Assembly (NCBI GenBank): GCA_945883665.1
Contig: CAMCXV010000019.1
Location: forward strand, 1-19,491
DNA from: Rickettsia typhi
GTDB lineage: Bacteria > Pseudomonadota > Alphaproteobacteria > Rickettsiales > Rickettsiaceae
Direction of reading: 5' to 3'
DNA length: 19,491 nucleotides
Part shown: positions 8,577 through 17,104 of the stretch, piece after piece
Layout: every line of letters begins with the position of its first letter
How positions within the stretch are numbered: position 1 is the stretch's first letter
Position numbers and translations under genes: made by a program
The notes under the pieces: generated by a model
Told to the model about the DNA's origin: nothing
Seen by the model: only the letters and a program-made list of their open reading frames with translations
Databases searched by the model: none

Positions 8577-8786
8577 TTATTGAGCAGTCCAACCACCATC
8601 AATAGATAAAGAAGCCCCTGTAATTGAAGAGGCCACATCAGAAGATAGAAAATAAACAAATTCTGCTACTTCTTCAATTTCAACGAATTTTTTTGTTGCT
8701 TGCACACCTAAGATAACATTTTTAATTACGTCTTCTTCTGACATAGACCTAGCTTTTGCCGTATCAGCAATCTGGTTCATCACCAT
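8577..8786 (-). pseudogene. C-terminal remnant of a 3-hydroxybutyrate-dehydrogenase-like SDR
   Basis: The 69-codon frame ends like a short-chain dehydrogenase/reductase: [31 protein letters not shown] is the usual SDR C-terminus. The preceding [19 protein letters not shown] resembles D-3-hydroxybutyrate dehydrogenase, an enzyme of polyhydroxybutyrate or ketone-body turnover. A full SDR has about 250-260 residues, so the Rossmann NAD-binding half and the catalytic Ser/Tyr/Lys part are missing. The homologous sequence runs right up to the IS left end at 8783-8785, and the apparent start codon overlaps the IS inverted repeat. It is therefore a broken gene, not a small intact one. The missing 5' part is not elsewhere in the window. 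Confidence 0.85.
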
Positions 8787-8801
8787 AAGTATCTACACAA
8801 A
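8783..8801 (+). repeat. Left terminal inverted repeat of the IS4-family element
   Basis: CCATAAGTATCTACACAAA is repeated in inverse orientation at 10138-10156. The core of 17 bases from ATAAG is certainly IS sequence. The outer CC may be IS or a chance match in the flanking genes. Confidence 0.85.
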
Positions 8802-10154
8802 TTCTGATGCTTTATATTTAGGGTTATGATTAAATCTTTTATTTCATTCATAAAGGATTAGGCAAATGGAAGTAAGATTAGAAAACCGATATAAGAAATT
8901 GGTTAGGTCTCATATGCAGATTGGAAATGAAATATCTGCTGGAGTAAAAAATGTTTTAACTCAAGATTCAGCTTTTAACCAAACACAAGCAGCTTGGCGT
9001 TTTTTTAACAATAAAAATTGTACTCTTGAGAAATTATCACAACCCTTACTTAAAGCGGCACATGAATTAAGTGAACAAGAATGTGATCAATATCAATTAA
9101 TCCCTCATGATTGGAGTTGTATTTCCTATAGAAGCCATAAAAGTAAAAATGACACTTACCAAGTAAATAACAAGGCTATTGGATATGATTTGCAATCTAG
9201 TTTGATGATAAGTGATCGTCACGGAGGTCCTTTATCTTTGGTAGCGATGAACTTAAAAACAAATGAAGGAACTTTAAGCACATATAGCAACATGTTAAAA
9301 GGGTTAACTCACTTAGAAGAACTATCAAAACGAATCGATTGGCTAGAGTCTCAATCTTTTAAAAAGCCGTTAATACATATTATAGATCGAGAAGCCGATT
9401 CCATTTCTTTTTTAAGATCTGTAGAAAAAAGAAAATGGGTAATTAGAATAAATGATGATAACTATGCTTATGACGGTACAAGCGATCAGAAAATAAAAAA
9501 CATTGCTAAAGGATTATTATTTTCACAGGCTCGTCTTGTTAATTACAAAGGCCTGAAAGCAACCCAACAAATCGCAGAGACTATGATTACAATAACGCGA
9601 GCTGCGCGCCCTAATCGTAAGACTGTAGATGGTAAAAAGCTACCACGCATACGCATTAAAGGAGAAGCACTAACAGCACGTCTAGTAGTAAGTCGCATAA
9701 TTGACAATTCTGGAAAAGAGTTAGCTATGTGGTATTTGCTTGCTAAAAATTTGGATTCTGTTTCAGCATCAACCATTGCCTTATGGTATTATTGGAGATG
9801 GTCCATTGAGAGTTATTTCAAATTAATGAAATCAGCAGGGATGCAACTTGAATCATGGCAACAGATTACGGGGGAAGCAATCGCTCGCCGTATATTGGTA
9901 GCTAGTATGGCTTGTGTATGTGTATGGCGAATTGCTCATGCTAAAGGACCTAAAGCAAATGAGTTAAGAATTATTTTAGTCAGATTAAGTGGTCGCCAAA
10001 TGAAAAGGCAAAAAACATTTACTTTGCCTGCGTTACTTTCTGGATTGTGGTCACTTTTATCATTGCAAGACTTATTAGAAAACTACAGTATAAGTAAAAT
10101 TCAGTCACTGATTGCTGAGGCTTTCGGGGATAAAAATTTTGTGTAGATACTTAT
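8785..10154 (+). mobile_element. IS4-family insertion sequence (IS50/Tn5-like group)
   Basis: The element is about 1,370 bases and is bounded by imperfectly extending terminal inverted repeats. ATAAGTATCTACACAAA at 8785-8801 is matched exactly by its reverse complement at 10138-10154. Two more bases (CC/GG) also match outside, so the true end may be 8783/10156. One transposase gene fills it, and its stop codon lies inside the right repeat, as is common for IS4 elements. The flanks are a truncated SDR gene on the left and a truncated sucD on the right. No direct repeat of the 9-base kind expected for IS50-like elements joins ATCACC (left) and GGTTATAAC (right). The element thus appears structurally complete but lies at a recombination junction. 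Confidence 0.9.
8866..10146 (+). CDS. IS4-family DDE transposase
   Basis: This is a 426-residue transposase of the IS4 family, closest in style to Tn5/IS50. The N-terminal DNA-binding part includes [17 protein letters not shown]. The catalytic triad appears as Asp82 (HDWSCISY), Asp174 (HIIDREADS) and Glu315. Glu315 sits in a perfect YREK signature, Y-x2-R-x3-E-x6-K ([15 protein letters not shown]). No frameshift or internal stop is seen, so it may still be active. The start ATG at 8866 follows an AGGATTAGGCAA leader about 80 bases inside the left IS end. Base composition is somewhat less AT-rich around 9590-9680 than in the neighbouring genes, which fits a foreign origin. Confidence 0.95.
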   Translation: MEVRLENRYKKLVRSHMQIGNEISAGVKNVLTQDSAFNQTQAAWRFFNNKNCTLEKLSQPLLKAAHELSEQECDQYQLIPHDWSCISYRSHKSKNDTYQVNNKAIGYDLQSSLMISDRHGGPLSLVAMNLKTNEGTLSTYSNMLKGLTHLEELSKRIDWLESQSFKKPLIHIIDREADSISFLRSVEKRKWVIRINDDNYAYDGTSDQKIKNIAKGLLFSQARLVNYKGLKATQQIAETMITITRAARPNRKTVDGKKLPRIRIKGEALTARLVVSRIIDNSGKELAMWYLLAKNLDSVSASTIALWYYWRWSIESYFKLMKSAGMQLESWQQITGEAIARRILVASMACVCVWRIAHAKGPKANELRIILVRLSGRQMKRQKTFTLPALLSGLWSLLSLQDLLENYSISKIQSLIAEAFGDKNFV

Positions 10155-10541
10155 GGTTATAACACCAGGGCAATTAGGACCTATTAGCCTTGTTTTTGAT
10201 CCTACCAAGGCTCTTTTTACTCTTAACATATCAATGGCAGCTATGCCTTCAGTAATACAAATTACTAATTCAATTTCTGCGTCTATTGCTTCTAATATAG
10301 AGTCTGCGGCAAATGGAGGTGGAACATAAATAACACTAGCATTGGCTGCAGTTCTATCTACAGCCTCTTGAACAGTATTATATACAGAAAGATCAAGATG
10401 TGTTTGACCACCTTTACCAGGCGTAACCCCTCCTACCATTTTCGTACCATACTCTATTGCTTGCCCAGAATGAAATGTTCCTTGAGAACCTGTAAAACCT
10501 TGACAAATAACTCTTGTTTCTTTGTGAATTAATATAGACAT
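10101..10541 (-). pseudogene. sucD: Succinyl-CoA synthetase alpha subunit, N-terminal half only
   Basis: SucD binds CoA and carries the phosphohistidine of succinyl-CoA synthetase, the TCA step that makes ATP or GTP. The first 129 codons (10155-10541) are clear Suc[39 protein letters not shown]-type sequence (here [12 protein letters not shown]), and CITEGI through GPNCPGVIT. The frame then enters the IS4 element, reads 17 foreign codons and stops at 10101. Normal SucD has about 290 residues, and the missing half includes the active-site His. A good AGGAAG ribosome binding site precedes the ATG. sucC ends 12 bases upstream, so the operon order is normal. Unless the other half lies elsewhere and an intact copy exists, the enzyme is lost. 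Confidence 0.9.
10138..10156 (-). repeat. Right terminal inverted repeat of the IS4-family element
   Basis: This is the exact reverse complement of the left end at 8783-8801. It contains the transposase stop codon (TAG, 10144-10146). It also provides the first foreign codons (ISIYT) of the truncated sucD frame on the other strand. Confidence 0.85.
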
Positions 10542-10553
10542 TTTCTTCCTATT

Positions 10554-11711
10554 TTATATAGCTTTTACAATTTTTTCAGCAGCGTCAGCTAAATCATTTG
10601 CTGCGATTATTTTCAATCCTGAATTTGCTAGTATTTGTTTGCCAAGCTCAAAATTTGTACCAGCTAACCTAACTACAAGCGGAACATTCAGCTTTACATC
10701 TTTTGCGGCAGCTACTATACCCTCTGCAATGATATCACAACGCATAATACCACCAAATATATTAACCAATATACCTTTTACAGCACTATCAGACATTATA
10801 ATTTTAAAAGCTTCGGTTACTCTTTCTTTGTCAGCTCCTCCGCCAACATCAAGAAAATTAGCGGGAGATGCGCCATATAATTTTATGATGTCCATAGTTG
10901 CCATTGCAAGACCTGCTCCATTTACCATGCAACCAATATTACCATCCATGCGCACGTAGCTTAAGGAGGATTTGCTTGCTCTGGTTTCTAAAGGATCTTC
11001 TTCATCCTCATCTCTAAGCGCAGCGATTTCTGGATGTTTAAATAAAGCATTATCATCAAAATTAATTTTTGCATCAAGGGCAAGTAAATTTCCTTCATTA
11101 GTCACAACCAGTGGATTGATTTCTATTTGAGAAGCATCTGTAGCTACAAAAGCATTATAAGTTGATTCAACTATTTTTATCATTTGCTTTGCTTGATCGC
11201 CAGAAAAACCTAATCTAAAGGCAATATTACGGCAATGAAAAGGTTGAATTCCCATAGCTGGGTCAACTGAAATTTTTATTATTTTTTCTGGATTAAGCGA
11301 AGCCACTTCTTCAATATCAACACCGCCTTCTGTTGATGCCATAAAAGTAATTCTGCTTTTTGATCTATCGAGTATAACGCTAAAATAATATTCTTTAGCA
11401 ATGTTGCAACCAGATTCAATATATATTCTTCTGACTATTTGACCAGCTGGGCCAGTTTGGTGGGTAATCAATTTTGTACCAATCAAGCTATGAGCTATTT
11501 TCTTTGCATCTTTCTTGTTTTTAACAACTTTAACTCCACCAGCTTTACCTCTTCCGCCAGCATGAATTTGAGCTTTAACAACGTAAATATCAGCATCAAA
11601 ATCATTTAGCAAATCATCAACTTCCTCAGCTTTTAAAGCTACAACCCCATGAGAAGTAGGAACTCCATAGTTTTTTAATACTTGTTTTGCTTGATATTCA
11701 TGAATGTTCAT
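10554..11711 (-). CDS. sucC: Succinyl-CoA synthetase beta subunit (ADP-forming)
   Basis: This 385-residue beta subunit is of standard length. The ATP-grasp domain lies in the N-terminal two-thirds: [18 protein letters not shown] at the start, [17 protein letters not shown] near residue 45, and EINPLVV near 197. The C-terminal ligase/CoA domain includes [18 protein letters not shown] near 258, LDVGGGA near 289 and FGGIMRCD near 320. It pairs with SucD to convert succinyl-CoA to succinate with nucleotide synthesis. No strong Shine-Dalgarno sequence precedes the ATG at 11711. The gene looks intact, which contrasts with its broken partner directly downstream. Without SucD the beta subunit should have no activity. 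Confidence 0.96.
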   Translation of the reverse strand: MNIHEYQAKQVLKNYGVPTSHGVVALKAEEVDDLLNDFDADIYVVKAQIHAGGRGKAGGVKVVKNKKDAKKIAHSLIGTKLITHQTGPAGQIVRRIYIESGCNIAKEYYFSVILDRSKSRITFMASTEGGVDIEEVASLNPEKIIKISVDPAMGIQPFHCRNIAFRLGFSGDQAKQMIKIVESTYNAFVATDASQIEINPLVVTNEGNLLALDAKINFDDNALFKHPEIAALRDEDEEDPLETRASKSSLSYVRMDGNIGCMVNGAGLAMATMDIIKLYGASPANFLDVGGGADKERVTEAFKIIMSDSAVKGILVNIFGGIMRCDIIAEGIVAAAKDVKLNVPLVVRLAGTNFELGKQILANSGLKIIAANDLADAAEKIVKAI

Positions 11712-11801
11712 TTTGGTAATTTTATTTTAATATTTGAGTAATCTAATTTTATGTGTGCAAAAATCAAATGTAAACCAAAAAGCGAAAATCTATTAGCTTG
11801 T

Positions 11802-12314
11802 TTAATTTTTTATTACTACAGTATTTGCAATTTTATCATGAGTAGCTCTACCATTTTTATTAACGATCATAGAAAAAATACCAATAATTATAGTAATATA
11901 CCCAAAAAATCTTTTACAAAGTCGATAAAGAGACGGTCTTGAATAATCATCAAAATCAACAATTTTCATACGCATAACCATTTTACCTGGAGTTGCACCA
12001 AATTTATGCCAAAAAAACACAAAATAACCACCCATAAATAAAGAATTTAATAGAAATAATATCCCTATATAACCAAAAAATCTAGTTGCAGAAATATAAG
12101 AATTAAATTCCGGTCTCTTAACAGCTTCTGTTATAGCTAGAGTATCGTGAATATTAACAGAAAAATCTAAGAAAAATTGATAAAACATATAGATAAATAC
12201 GTAACGCGAAATTATATTCATTAGTGGCGTTAAAGCAATGGACAGAATCACTAAATCTATAGTCATGGAAAAAAGTCTTGGTATGAATTTAGGATAGATT
12301 ATTTGTTTTTGCAT
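11802..12314 (-). CDS. RDD-family membrane protein
   Basis: This is a 170-residue polytopic membrane protein of the RDD family, with the family Arg and Asp in the first helix region (PRLFSMTIDLVILS, about 12-25). Hydrophobic segments lie at about 16-40, 80-102 and 145-160. The conserved motif GATPGKMVMRMKIVD lies between them (about 109-123). The function of RDD proteins is poorly defined, although some have been linked to ion transport. It follows the MFS gene by 21 bases and precedes sucC by 90 bases on the same strand. There is no obvious ribosome binding site. Confidence 0.82.
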   Translation of the reverse strand: MQKQIIYPKFIPRLFSMTIDLVILSIALTPLMNIISRYVFIYMFYQFFLDFSVNIHDTLAITEAVKRPEFNSYISATRFFGYIGILFLLNSLFMGGYFVFFWHKFGATPGKMVMRMKIVDFDDYSRPSLYRLCKRFFGYITIIIGIFSMIVNKNGRATHDKIANTVVIKN

Positions 12315-12335
12315 GATTTTTATTTTATAGTGTAG

Positions 12336-13520
12336 TTATTTGTTTTTTGTAGCAAAACCAATTACCTTAAGCAATCTAAAAGTAAAAAATACCGTTAATA
12401 AACTACTAAGCAATAAGCCTAGCGACACTTTTAACAATGTACCATCATAAAAATAGCTTGTAAATCCTATAAATAAAGAGCAAAGCAATGATCTAGTTGC
12501 CATGATACTTGAAGAAGCCGTACCTTTGATTTTTGGAAAAATATCCAATGATTTTGTAAAAATAATTGGATAAGTTACAGCAGCTCCAATTGCATATATA
12601 GCCATAACACTAGTTGTAAGAAAAGATGATTTAGGAAATAGAAGACTTACAAACAGAGCAAAAATTCCAGCAAAAAAGAGTAATATAGTACCATATATTA
12701 TACAATTCCTTTCTCCAAAATTAGTACTTATACGACCAGAATACATGCTAAAAATAGAAAATACAGAAATGATAACACCTTGATTAATCGCATAATCAAT
12801 AATTGATAGATTATAAGTTTCTGTGTATAGAAAAGGAGCGCATGTAATAAAGCTCATATACCCACTATAAGTAATGCTTGGTGCCAAAGATAAATATAAA
12901 AATTTTTTATCAGTTATTAACAGATGATAATTTCTGAAGATCGCTCTAGTTTCAAGAATTTCTTTTGTTTTTTTTGTTTCAGGTAGTTTAAAATAAAGTA
13001 CAAACCATGAGATTAAAGATACTAAAGCTATTACCAAGTAATTACCTCTAAAACCTAATAAACCATTGATAAAACCACCCGCAATTGGTGAAATCGACAT
13101 AAAAATAGTAATCAATGAATTCATAATTCCAATAATTTTAGCTGCCTTATTCGTATCATAAACATCAGCAATCATAGCAAATACTATAACTGCAGAAGTA
13201 CTCGCACCAAAACCTTGAACAAATCTCGATAAAAGAAGCATTTCAATACTATTTACAAATACGCAAAATATCGCTCCTATTAACATAATTGCATTGCCAA
13301 TAAGCATCACATTTCTTCTCCCATAACAGTCAGATAATGGACCGTAAAAAACACTTGAAAGGCAAAAACCTAAAAAATTAACTGCTACAGTCATTTGAGT
13401 TAGACTATCAGAAATATTAAAATATCTGGAAATATCTGGAAAACTAGGAACTGAAATATCGATTTCAATACAGCAAGTAAGCAAGGAAATAACAAATATA
13501 AATGGTAAATTTTTGGTCAC
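12336..13520 (-). CDS. MFS transporter, Bcr/CflA-like drug-resistance type
   Basis: This 394-residue protein is hydrophobic throughout with a pattern consistent with 12 transmembrane helices. It has the MFS motif A in the 2-3 loop (YGPLSDCYGRRNVMLIG, about residues 59-75), RFVQGFGAST in helix 4, and the antiporter-type motif C region SPIAGGFING near 143. The PSFPDI stretch near the N-terminus and overall pattern resemble the Bcr/CflA subfamily of proton-driven drug exporters. In Rickettsiales many MFS copies of this group have unassigned substrates, so the substrate is left open. The start codon is GTG at 13518-13520, the only non-ATG start I assign here. It diverges from the CBS gene across 171 bases that must hold both promoters. 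Confidence 0.87.
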   Translation of the reverse strand: MTKNLPFIFVISLLTCCIEIDISVPSFPDISRYFNISDSLTQMTVAVNFLGFCLSSVFYGPLSDCYGRRNVMLIGNAIMLIGAIFCVFVNSIEMLLLSRFVQGFGASTSAVIVFAMIADVYDTNKAAKIIGIMNSLITIFMSISPIAGGFINGLLGFRGNYLVIALVSLISWFVLYFKLPETKKTKEILETRAIFRNYHLLITDKKFLYLSLAPSITYSGYMSFITCAPFLYTETYNLSIIDYAINQGVIISVFSIFSMYSGRISTNFGERNCIIYGTILLFFAGIFALFVSLLFPKSSFLTTSVMAIYAIGAAVTYPIIFTKSLDIFPKIKGTASSSIMATRSLLCSLFIGFTSYFYDGTLLKVSLGLLLSSLLTVFFTFRLLKVIGFATKNK

Positions 13521-13691
13521 AGCTTTAATTAAATTATTAATTTTTGTGGTTAGAACAATTAACTCAGAAACTACAGATTATAATAAGAGTTGAGAAAATA
13601 GCATAGTACAAATATATTTTGTAGCAAAATATCATGAAGTCATATAACATTATATAATCATAAGTAAATTAATTTAAAAAAGTAATGATCT

Positions 13692-14201
13692 ATGAAAATC
13701 ACTGATATACCAGAATTTAAAGACAAAAATAAATTATTAATCATGAAAAGCACAGAAACTGTTGAATCTGCGGTAAAACAAATGGTGAAATATAATTATG
13801 GATCAGCAATAGTAATAGATGATAAAAAATTATCCGGAATATTTACAGAGCGTGATTTACTTGTAAAAATTGTTGCAGAAGGCAAGGATTATAAGTCTAT
13901 TCTTATTGCGGAAGCAATGACAAAGAACGTAAAAACCGCTCATTTAGACGATAACGTATATGACTCAATGCGTAGAATGTCTCAGGGTCGTTTTAGACAT
14001 TTGCCAGTAGTAGACGATAAAGGTTTCGTAGTTGGTATGATTTCTCAAGGAGATTTTGTTGCCATAACTTGGACCCAATTATTTCAGCAATTTAAGTCTA
14101 ATACTAAAATGTCTTTTTCTTCAAAAACCCAAATTTGGATGTTTATTATTTCAATATTTACATATCTTGCTTTAATATATTTATTGATAACAAAATTATA
14201 A
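13692..14201 (+). CDS. Two-CBS-domain protein with C-terminal membrane anchor
   Basis: The 169-residue protein has two CBS domains: about 8-65 (VEQ-type segment, IVIDDKKLSGIFTERDLL) and about 77-130 (MTKNVKTAHLDDNVYDSMRRM, HLPVVDDKGFVVGMISQGDFV). A single hydrophobic helix follows at about 147-167 (IWMFIISIFTYLALIYLL). CBS pairs bind adenine nucleotides and usually regulate an attached or partner domain. Here there is no catalytic domain, so it is a stand-alone CBS module tail-anchored in the membrane. It is monocistronic, with a 171-base upstream gap shared with the divergent MFS gene. What it regulates cannot be inferred. Confidence 0.85.
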   Translation: MKITDIPEFKDKNKLLIMKSTETVESAVKQMVKYNYGSAIVIDDKKLSGIFTERDLLVKIVAEGKDYKSILIAEAMTKNVKTAHLDDNVYDSMRRMSQGRFRHLPVVDDKGFVVGMISQGDFVAITWTQLFQQFKSNTKMSFSSKTQIWMFIISIFTYLALIYLLITKL

Positions 14202-14237
14202 ACTAATTCCCGATTTTTCTTTTAAAAGTCTATAATC

Positions 14238-14266
14238 TTGATATACCTACGCTTAAAAGCTAAAAT
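14238..14266 (+). promoter_or_regulatory. Candidate sigma-70 promoter upstream of mrcA
   Basis: TTGATA (14238-14243) is separated by exactly 17 bases from TAAAAT (14261-14266), a close match to the sigma-70 consensus. It lies in the 171-base gap before mrcA, leaving a leader of about 100 bases. In DNA this AT-rich some such matches arise by chance, so this is a candidate only. Confidence 0.4.
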
Positions 14267-14372
14267 ATAGCAAATCATCTTCTTACAAAATGCCGATTAT
14301 ATAATTAATGACTTTTTTCTAAATTATCCTTATATTGTAGAATTAAAATAAAAATTCACTTTATTAAAGAAT

Positions 14373-16769
14373 ATGCTTAGGTTTTTAATTTTTGCAACAA
14401 AACTAGCTTTTGTAATATTTTGTTTTGTAGCTATATTTGCACTATTTATTGCTTGGCATTTTAGTAAAGATCTTCCTGACTATTCACAACTTAGGGAATA
14501 TCACCCTCCTTGCGTCACAAGAATTTATTCATCAGATGGTAAATTAATTGAAGAATACGCAAAAGAGAAGAGAATTTTTGTGCCAATAGATAGTGTTCCT
14601 AAATCTCTCGTACAAGCTTTTATATCAGCAGAAGATAAGAATTTTTATACTCATTTAGGCATTGATATATTCAGTATTATTAGAGCAGCATTTGCAAATG
14701 TTTTTCATATTATAAACGGTACTAGGTTTGAAGGCGGTTCAACAATTACCCAACAAGTAGTAAAAAACTTTTTATTATCTTCCGAAAGATCAATTGAAAG
14801 AAAAGTCAAAGAAGCTATTCTTTCTTACATGCTTTCACAGACATTTTCAAAAGATCAAATTCTTGAATTATATTTGAATCAGCTATTTTTAGGAAAGGGT
14901 TATGGTGTTGCAGCTGCTGCTCTTGGTTATTTTAATAAATCAGTAGAAGAACTATCAATTGCGGAATCAGCTTTTTTAGCTTCACTGCCAAAAGCTCCCT
15001 CTCAATATGGAGCTGAAAAGAATTATGAAAAAGCACTAGCAAGAAGAAATTATGTAATTGGCAGAATGTATGATGATGGATATATTACTGAAAAAGAAGC
15101 TAGAGACTCAATAAAAGAACCCTTAAAACTTATTAAGCAAGATAAAGTACAAACAATGGATGCTGATTATTATGCAGAGCAAGTGCGCTCGGAGGTAATA
15201 GGCTTGTTTGGCGAAGAATATTTTTATACAGCTGGTCTTACTATAATCAGTTGCGTTGATTCTAAATTACAAGAAAGAGCTGCTAATTCTCTAAGGTTTG
15301 GAATTAAATCTTACGATATAAAGAGAGGTTACAGGGGGGCCATAAAAAATATTTCTTTAGATAATTGGAAAAAGGATTTAGAAATAATGCCAAGACCCGT
15401 TGGTTTAAGAGATTACAATCTAGCTGTAGTTTTAAATGTAGAAAATTCTGAAGCAAAAATAGGTTTAAAAGATGGTCAGACAGCCTTTATTAAACTTTCT
15501 GATATGGCTTGGGTTAAAACAAATTTAAAATCAGTTAAAGATATACTTAAAAATGGCGAAATTATAGTAGTTGAAAAAATAAAAAATGACTATAAATTAC
15601 AACAAATACCAAATGTTAATGGCGGTATAATGGTGGTTGAGCCAAACACTGGTCGTGTGCTTGCAGCAGAAGGAGGGTATGATTATGATATTAGTAAATT
15701 TGACAGAACTACTCAAGCAAGAAGACAACCAGGCTCTTTAATCAAACCTTTTGTTTATTTAGCTGCTCTTGAAAATGGTGCAAAACCTAATGATATAATA
15801 CCAGATTCTCCGATTGAAATTTATCAAGGTGCAGGACTTCCTATATGGAGACCAAAAAACTGGGATAATAAATTTATGGGTTCAATGACTCTGCGCAAGG
15901 GGCTTGAAAAGTCACGCAATGGTGTTACAGTTAGAGTTGGACAGATAGCTGGTCTTAAAAAAATTGCAGAGACTTTAAAAAGATTCGGCATTAACGATAA
16001 CCCTTCAACAAAAATTCCATCGATAGTACTCGGAGCTTTGGAAACTACTCTTGAGAGAATGACAATAGCATATAGTATTATTGCTAATAAGGGACGAAAA
16101 GTTACACCGCATTATATTGAGCTAATTAAAGATAGGAAAGGAAATGTCATTTATCGTAGGGATTATGCCGAATGTAACGAGTGCAAAGATTACAAACATG
16201 ACGAAGCTGGAAATGCTTTACCGCCATTAATTCCGTTGTCATTAGGGCATATTATTAGTGATGAGGCAACAAGTTACCAAATTACTTCCATTTTAATGGG
16301 AGCAATTCAAAGAGGAACTGGTAGGCAAGCGAGTAAGCTTCCACAGATTATCGCTGGTAAAACCGGCACTAGTAATGATGGCAAAGATACTTGGTTTATT
16401 GGTTTTACTCCTAAAATGATAGTTGGAACATATATAGGTTATGATATACCAAAAAGCCTTGGTAAAAGTGCAACTGGTGCAACTATTGCTCTTCCAGTAT
16501 TTGTAAATTTTATGGAGACGGGTTATAAAGATATTAAATCTGTGGATTTCGAGGTTCCAAAATCCATTAATTTAATTTCCGTGAATTATGAAACAGGTAA
16601 ACCATCAACAGAAAAAGGATCAATAATTGAGGCTTTTAAAGCAAATTATTACGATAAAGAGTTAAATAATTTAGAAAAAAAACAGGCAGATGAGTCTTAT
16701 GATTCTTTTTCTAAATTATATAATGATATTCCAGTAGAAAACGTAGATTCTTCGGATGAGCTTTATTGA
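14373..16769 (+). CDS. mrcA: Penicillin-binding protein 1A (bifunctional transglycosylase/transpeptidase)
   Basis: This class A PBP polymerises and cross-links peptidoglycan in the periplasm. The 798-residue protein has an N-terminal membrane anchor (about 7-29). The GT51 glycosyltransferase domain follows, with catalytic Glu87 in SAEDKNFYTHLG, GGSTITQQVVKN (121-132) and the RKVKEAILSYMLSQTFSKDQILELYLNQ block. After a linker/OB-like region comes the transpeptidase domain, with Ser455 in PGSLIKPF (SxxK), Ser514-x-Asn516 (KSRNG) and Lys663-Thr-Gly (AGKTGTSND). All catalytic motifs are present, so it is expected to be active and a beta-lactam target. The C-terminus ends in a polar, acidic tail. 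The ATG has only a weak upstream AAAG. It is the first gene of the right-hand plus-strand block. Confidence 0.96.
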   Translation: MLRFLIFATKLAFVIFCFVAIFALFIAWHFSKDLPDYSQLREYHPPCVTRIYSSDGKLIEEYAKEKRIFVPIDSVPKSLVQAFISAEDKNFYTHLGIDIFSIIRAAFANVFHIINGTRFEGGSTITQQVVKNFLLSSERSIERKVKEAILSYMLSQTFSKDQILELYLNQLFLGKGYGVAAAALGYFNKSVEELSIAESAFLASLPKAPSQYGAEKNYEKALARRNYVIGRMYDDGYITEKEARDSIKEPLKLIKQDKVQTMDADYYAEQVRSEVIGLFGEEYFYTAGLTIISCVDSKLQERAANSLRFGIKSYDIKRGYRGAIKNISLDNWKKDLEIMPRPVGLRDYNLAVVLNVENSEAKIGLKDGQTAFIKLSDMAWVKTNLKSVKDILKNGEIIVVEKIKNDYKLQQIPNVNGGIMVVEPNTGRVLAAEGGYDYDISKFDRTTQARRQPGSLIKPFVYLAALENGAKPNDIIPDSPIEIYQGAGLPIWRPKNWDNKFMGSMTLRKGLEKSRNGVTVRVGQIAGLKKIAETLKRFGINDNPSTKIPSIVLGALETTLERMTIAYSIIANKGRKVTPHYIELIKDRKGNVIYRRDYAECNECKDYKHDEAGNALPPLIPLSLGHIISDEATSYQITSILMGAIQRGTGRQASKLPQIIAGKTGTSNDGKDTWFIGFTPKMIVGTYIGYDIPKSLGKSATGATIALPVFVNFMETGYKDIKSVDFEVPKSINLISVNYETGKPSTEKGSIIEAFKANYYDKELNNLEKKQADESYDSFSKLYNDIPVENVDSSDELY

Positions 16770-16927
16770 ATCAATCTTAAATTTTGGTACTCTATTACAG
16801 ACTCTTCGAAGATTGAGCGAAGACAAGAAGAAGTAATTTTATTTATAACTTGTTGCAATAAATTCAATAATGCAGTAAATTTCAGAAAAGAAAGAATAGA
16901 TAGATCAACATAAATTTTGAGAAAACA

Positions 16928-17104
16928 ATGCTTAATAAACAAACTATTAAATCTTTTTTTTCTGGGTTTTTAAGTGTTTTTAAGTTTGGATCTGTCAATC
17001 TATTGCAAAAAAGCAATAAAGACATTGATACATATGTATTAGATGTAGAAAATTATATTAACACTGCATATATGAAATTAAAAAATGATAATGAAAGAAA
17101 CTAA
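16928..17104 (+). CDS. Small hypothetical protein preceding DUF2335 gene
   Basis: This is a 58-codon frame, MLNKQTIKSFFSGFLSVF at the start and LDVENYINTAYMKLKND near the end. It overlaps the start of the next gene by 20 bases, which suggests translational coupling. Its layout is a hydrophobic FFSGFLSVFKFGS segment, a polar middle and a short amphipathic C-terminal helix. From memory this resembles small proteins often encoded just before DUF2335 genes in proteobacteria, in which a SVFDF-like segment is followed by a charged helix; I could not check that. Function is unknown. The overlap and family-like pattern make it more than a chance frame. A weak GAGAA lies eight bases before the ATG. 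Confidence 0.6.
   Translation: MLNKQTIKSFFSGFLSVFKFGSVNLLQKSNKDIDTYVLDVENYINTAYMKLKNDNERN

Noticed and set aside
10639..10959. 106-codon open frame on the plus strand inside sucC
   Set aside because: It lies fully antisense to a well-conserved gene, has no recognisable motif or ribosome binding site, and its composition follows from the sucC codons.
11751..11942. 63-codon plus-strand frame in the gap before the RDD gene
   Set aside because: Mostly antisense to the RDD gene; low-complexity Asn/Lys/Ser composition typical of chance frames.
16771..16816. Stem TCAATCTT / AAGATTGA after mrcA as a terminator
   Set aside because: The stem is 8 bp with a 30-base loop and no following T-run; expected by chance in such AT-rich DNA.
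16770..16927. tRNA or other small RNA gene in the gap after mrcA (a TTCGAA is present)
   Set aside because: No acceptor stem, anticodon arm or CCA-like end can be built; no tRNA or CRISPR pattern was found anywhere in the window.
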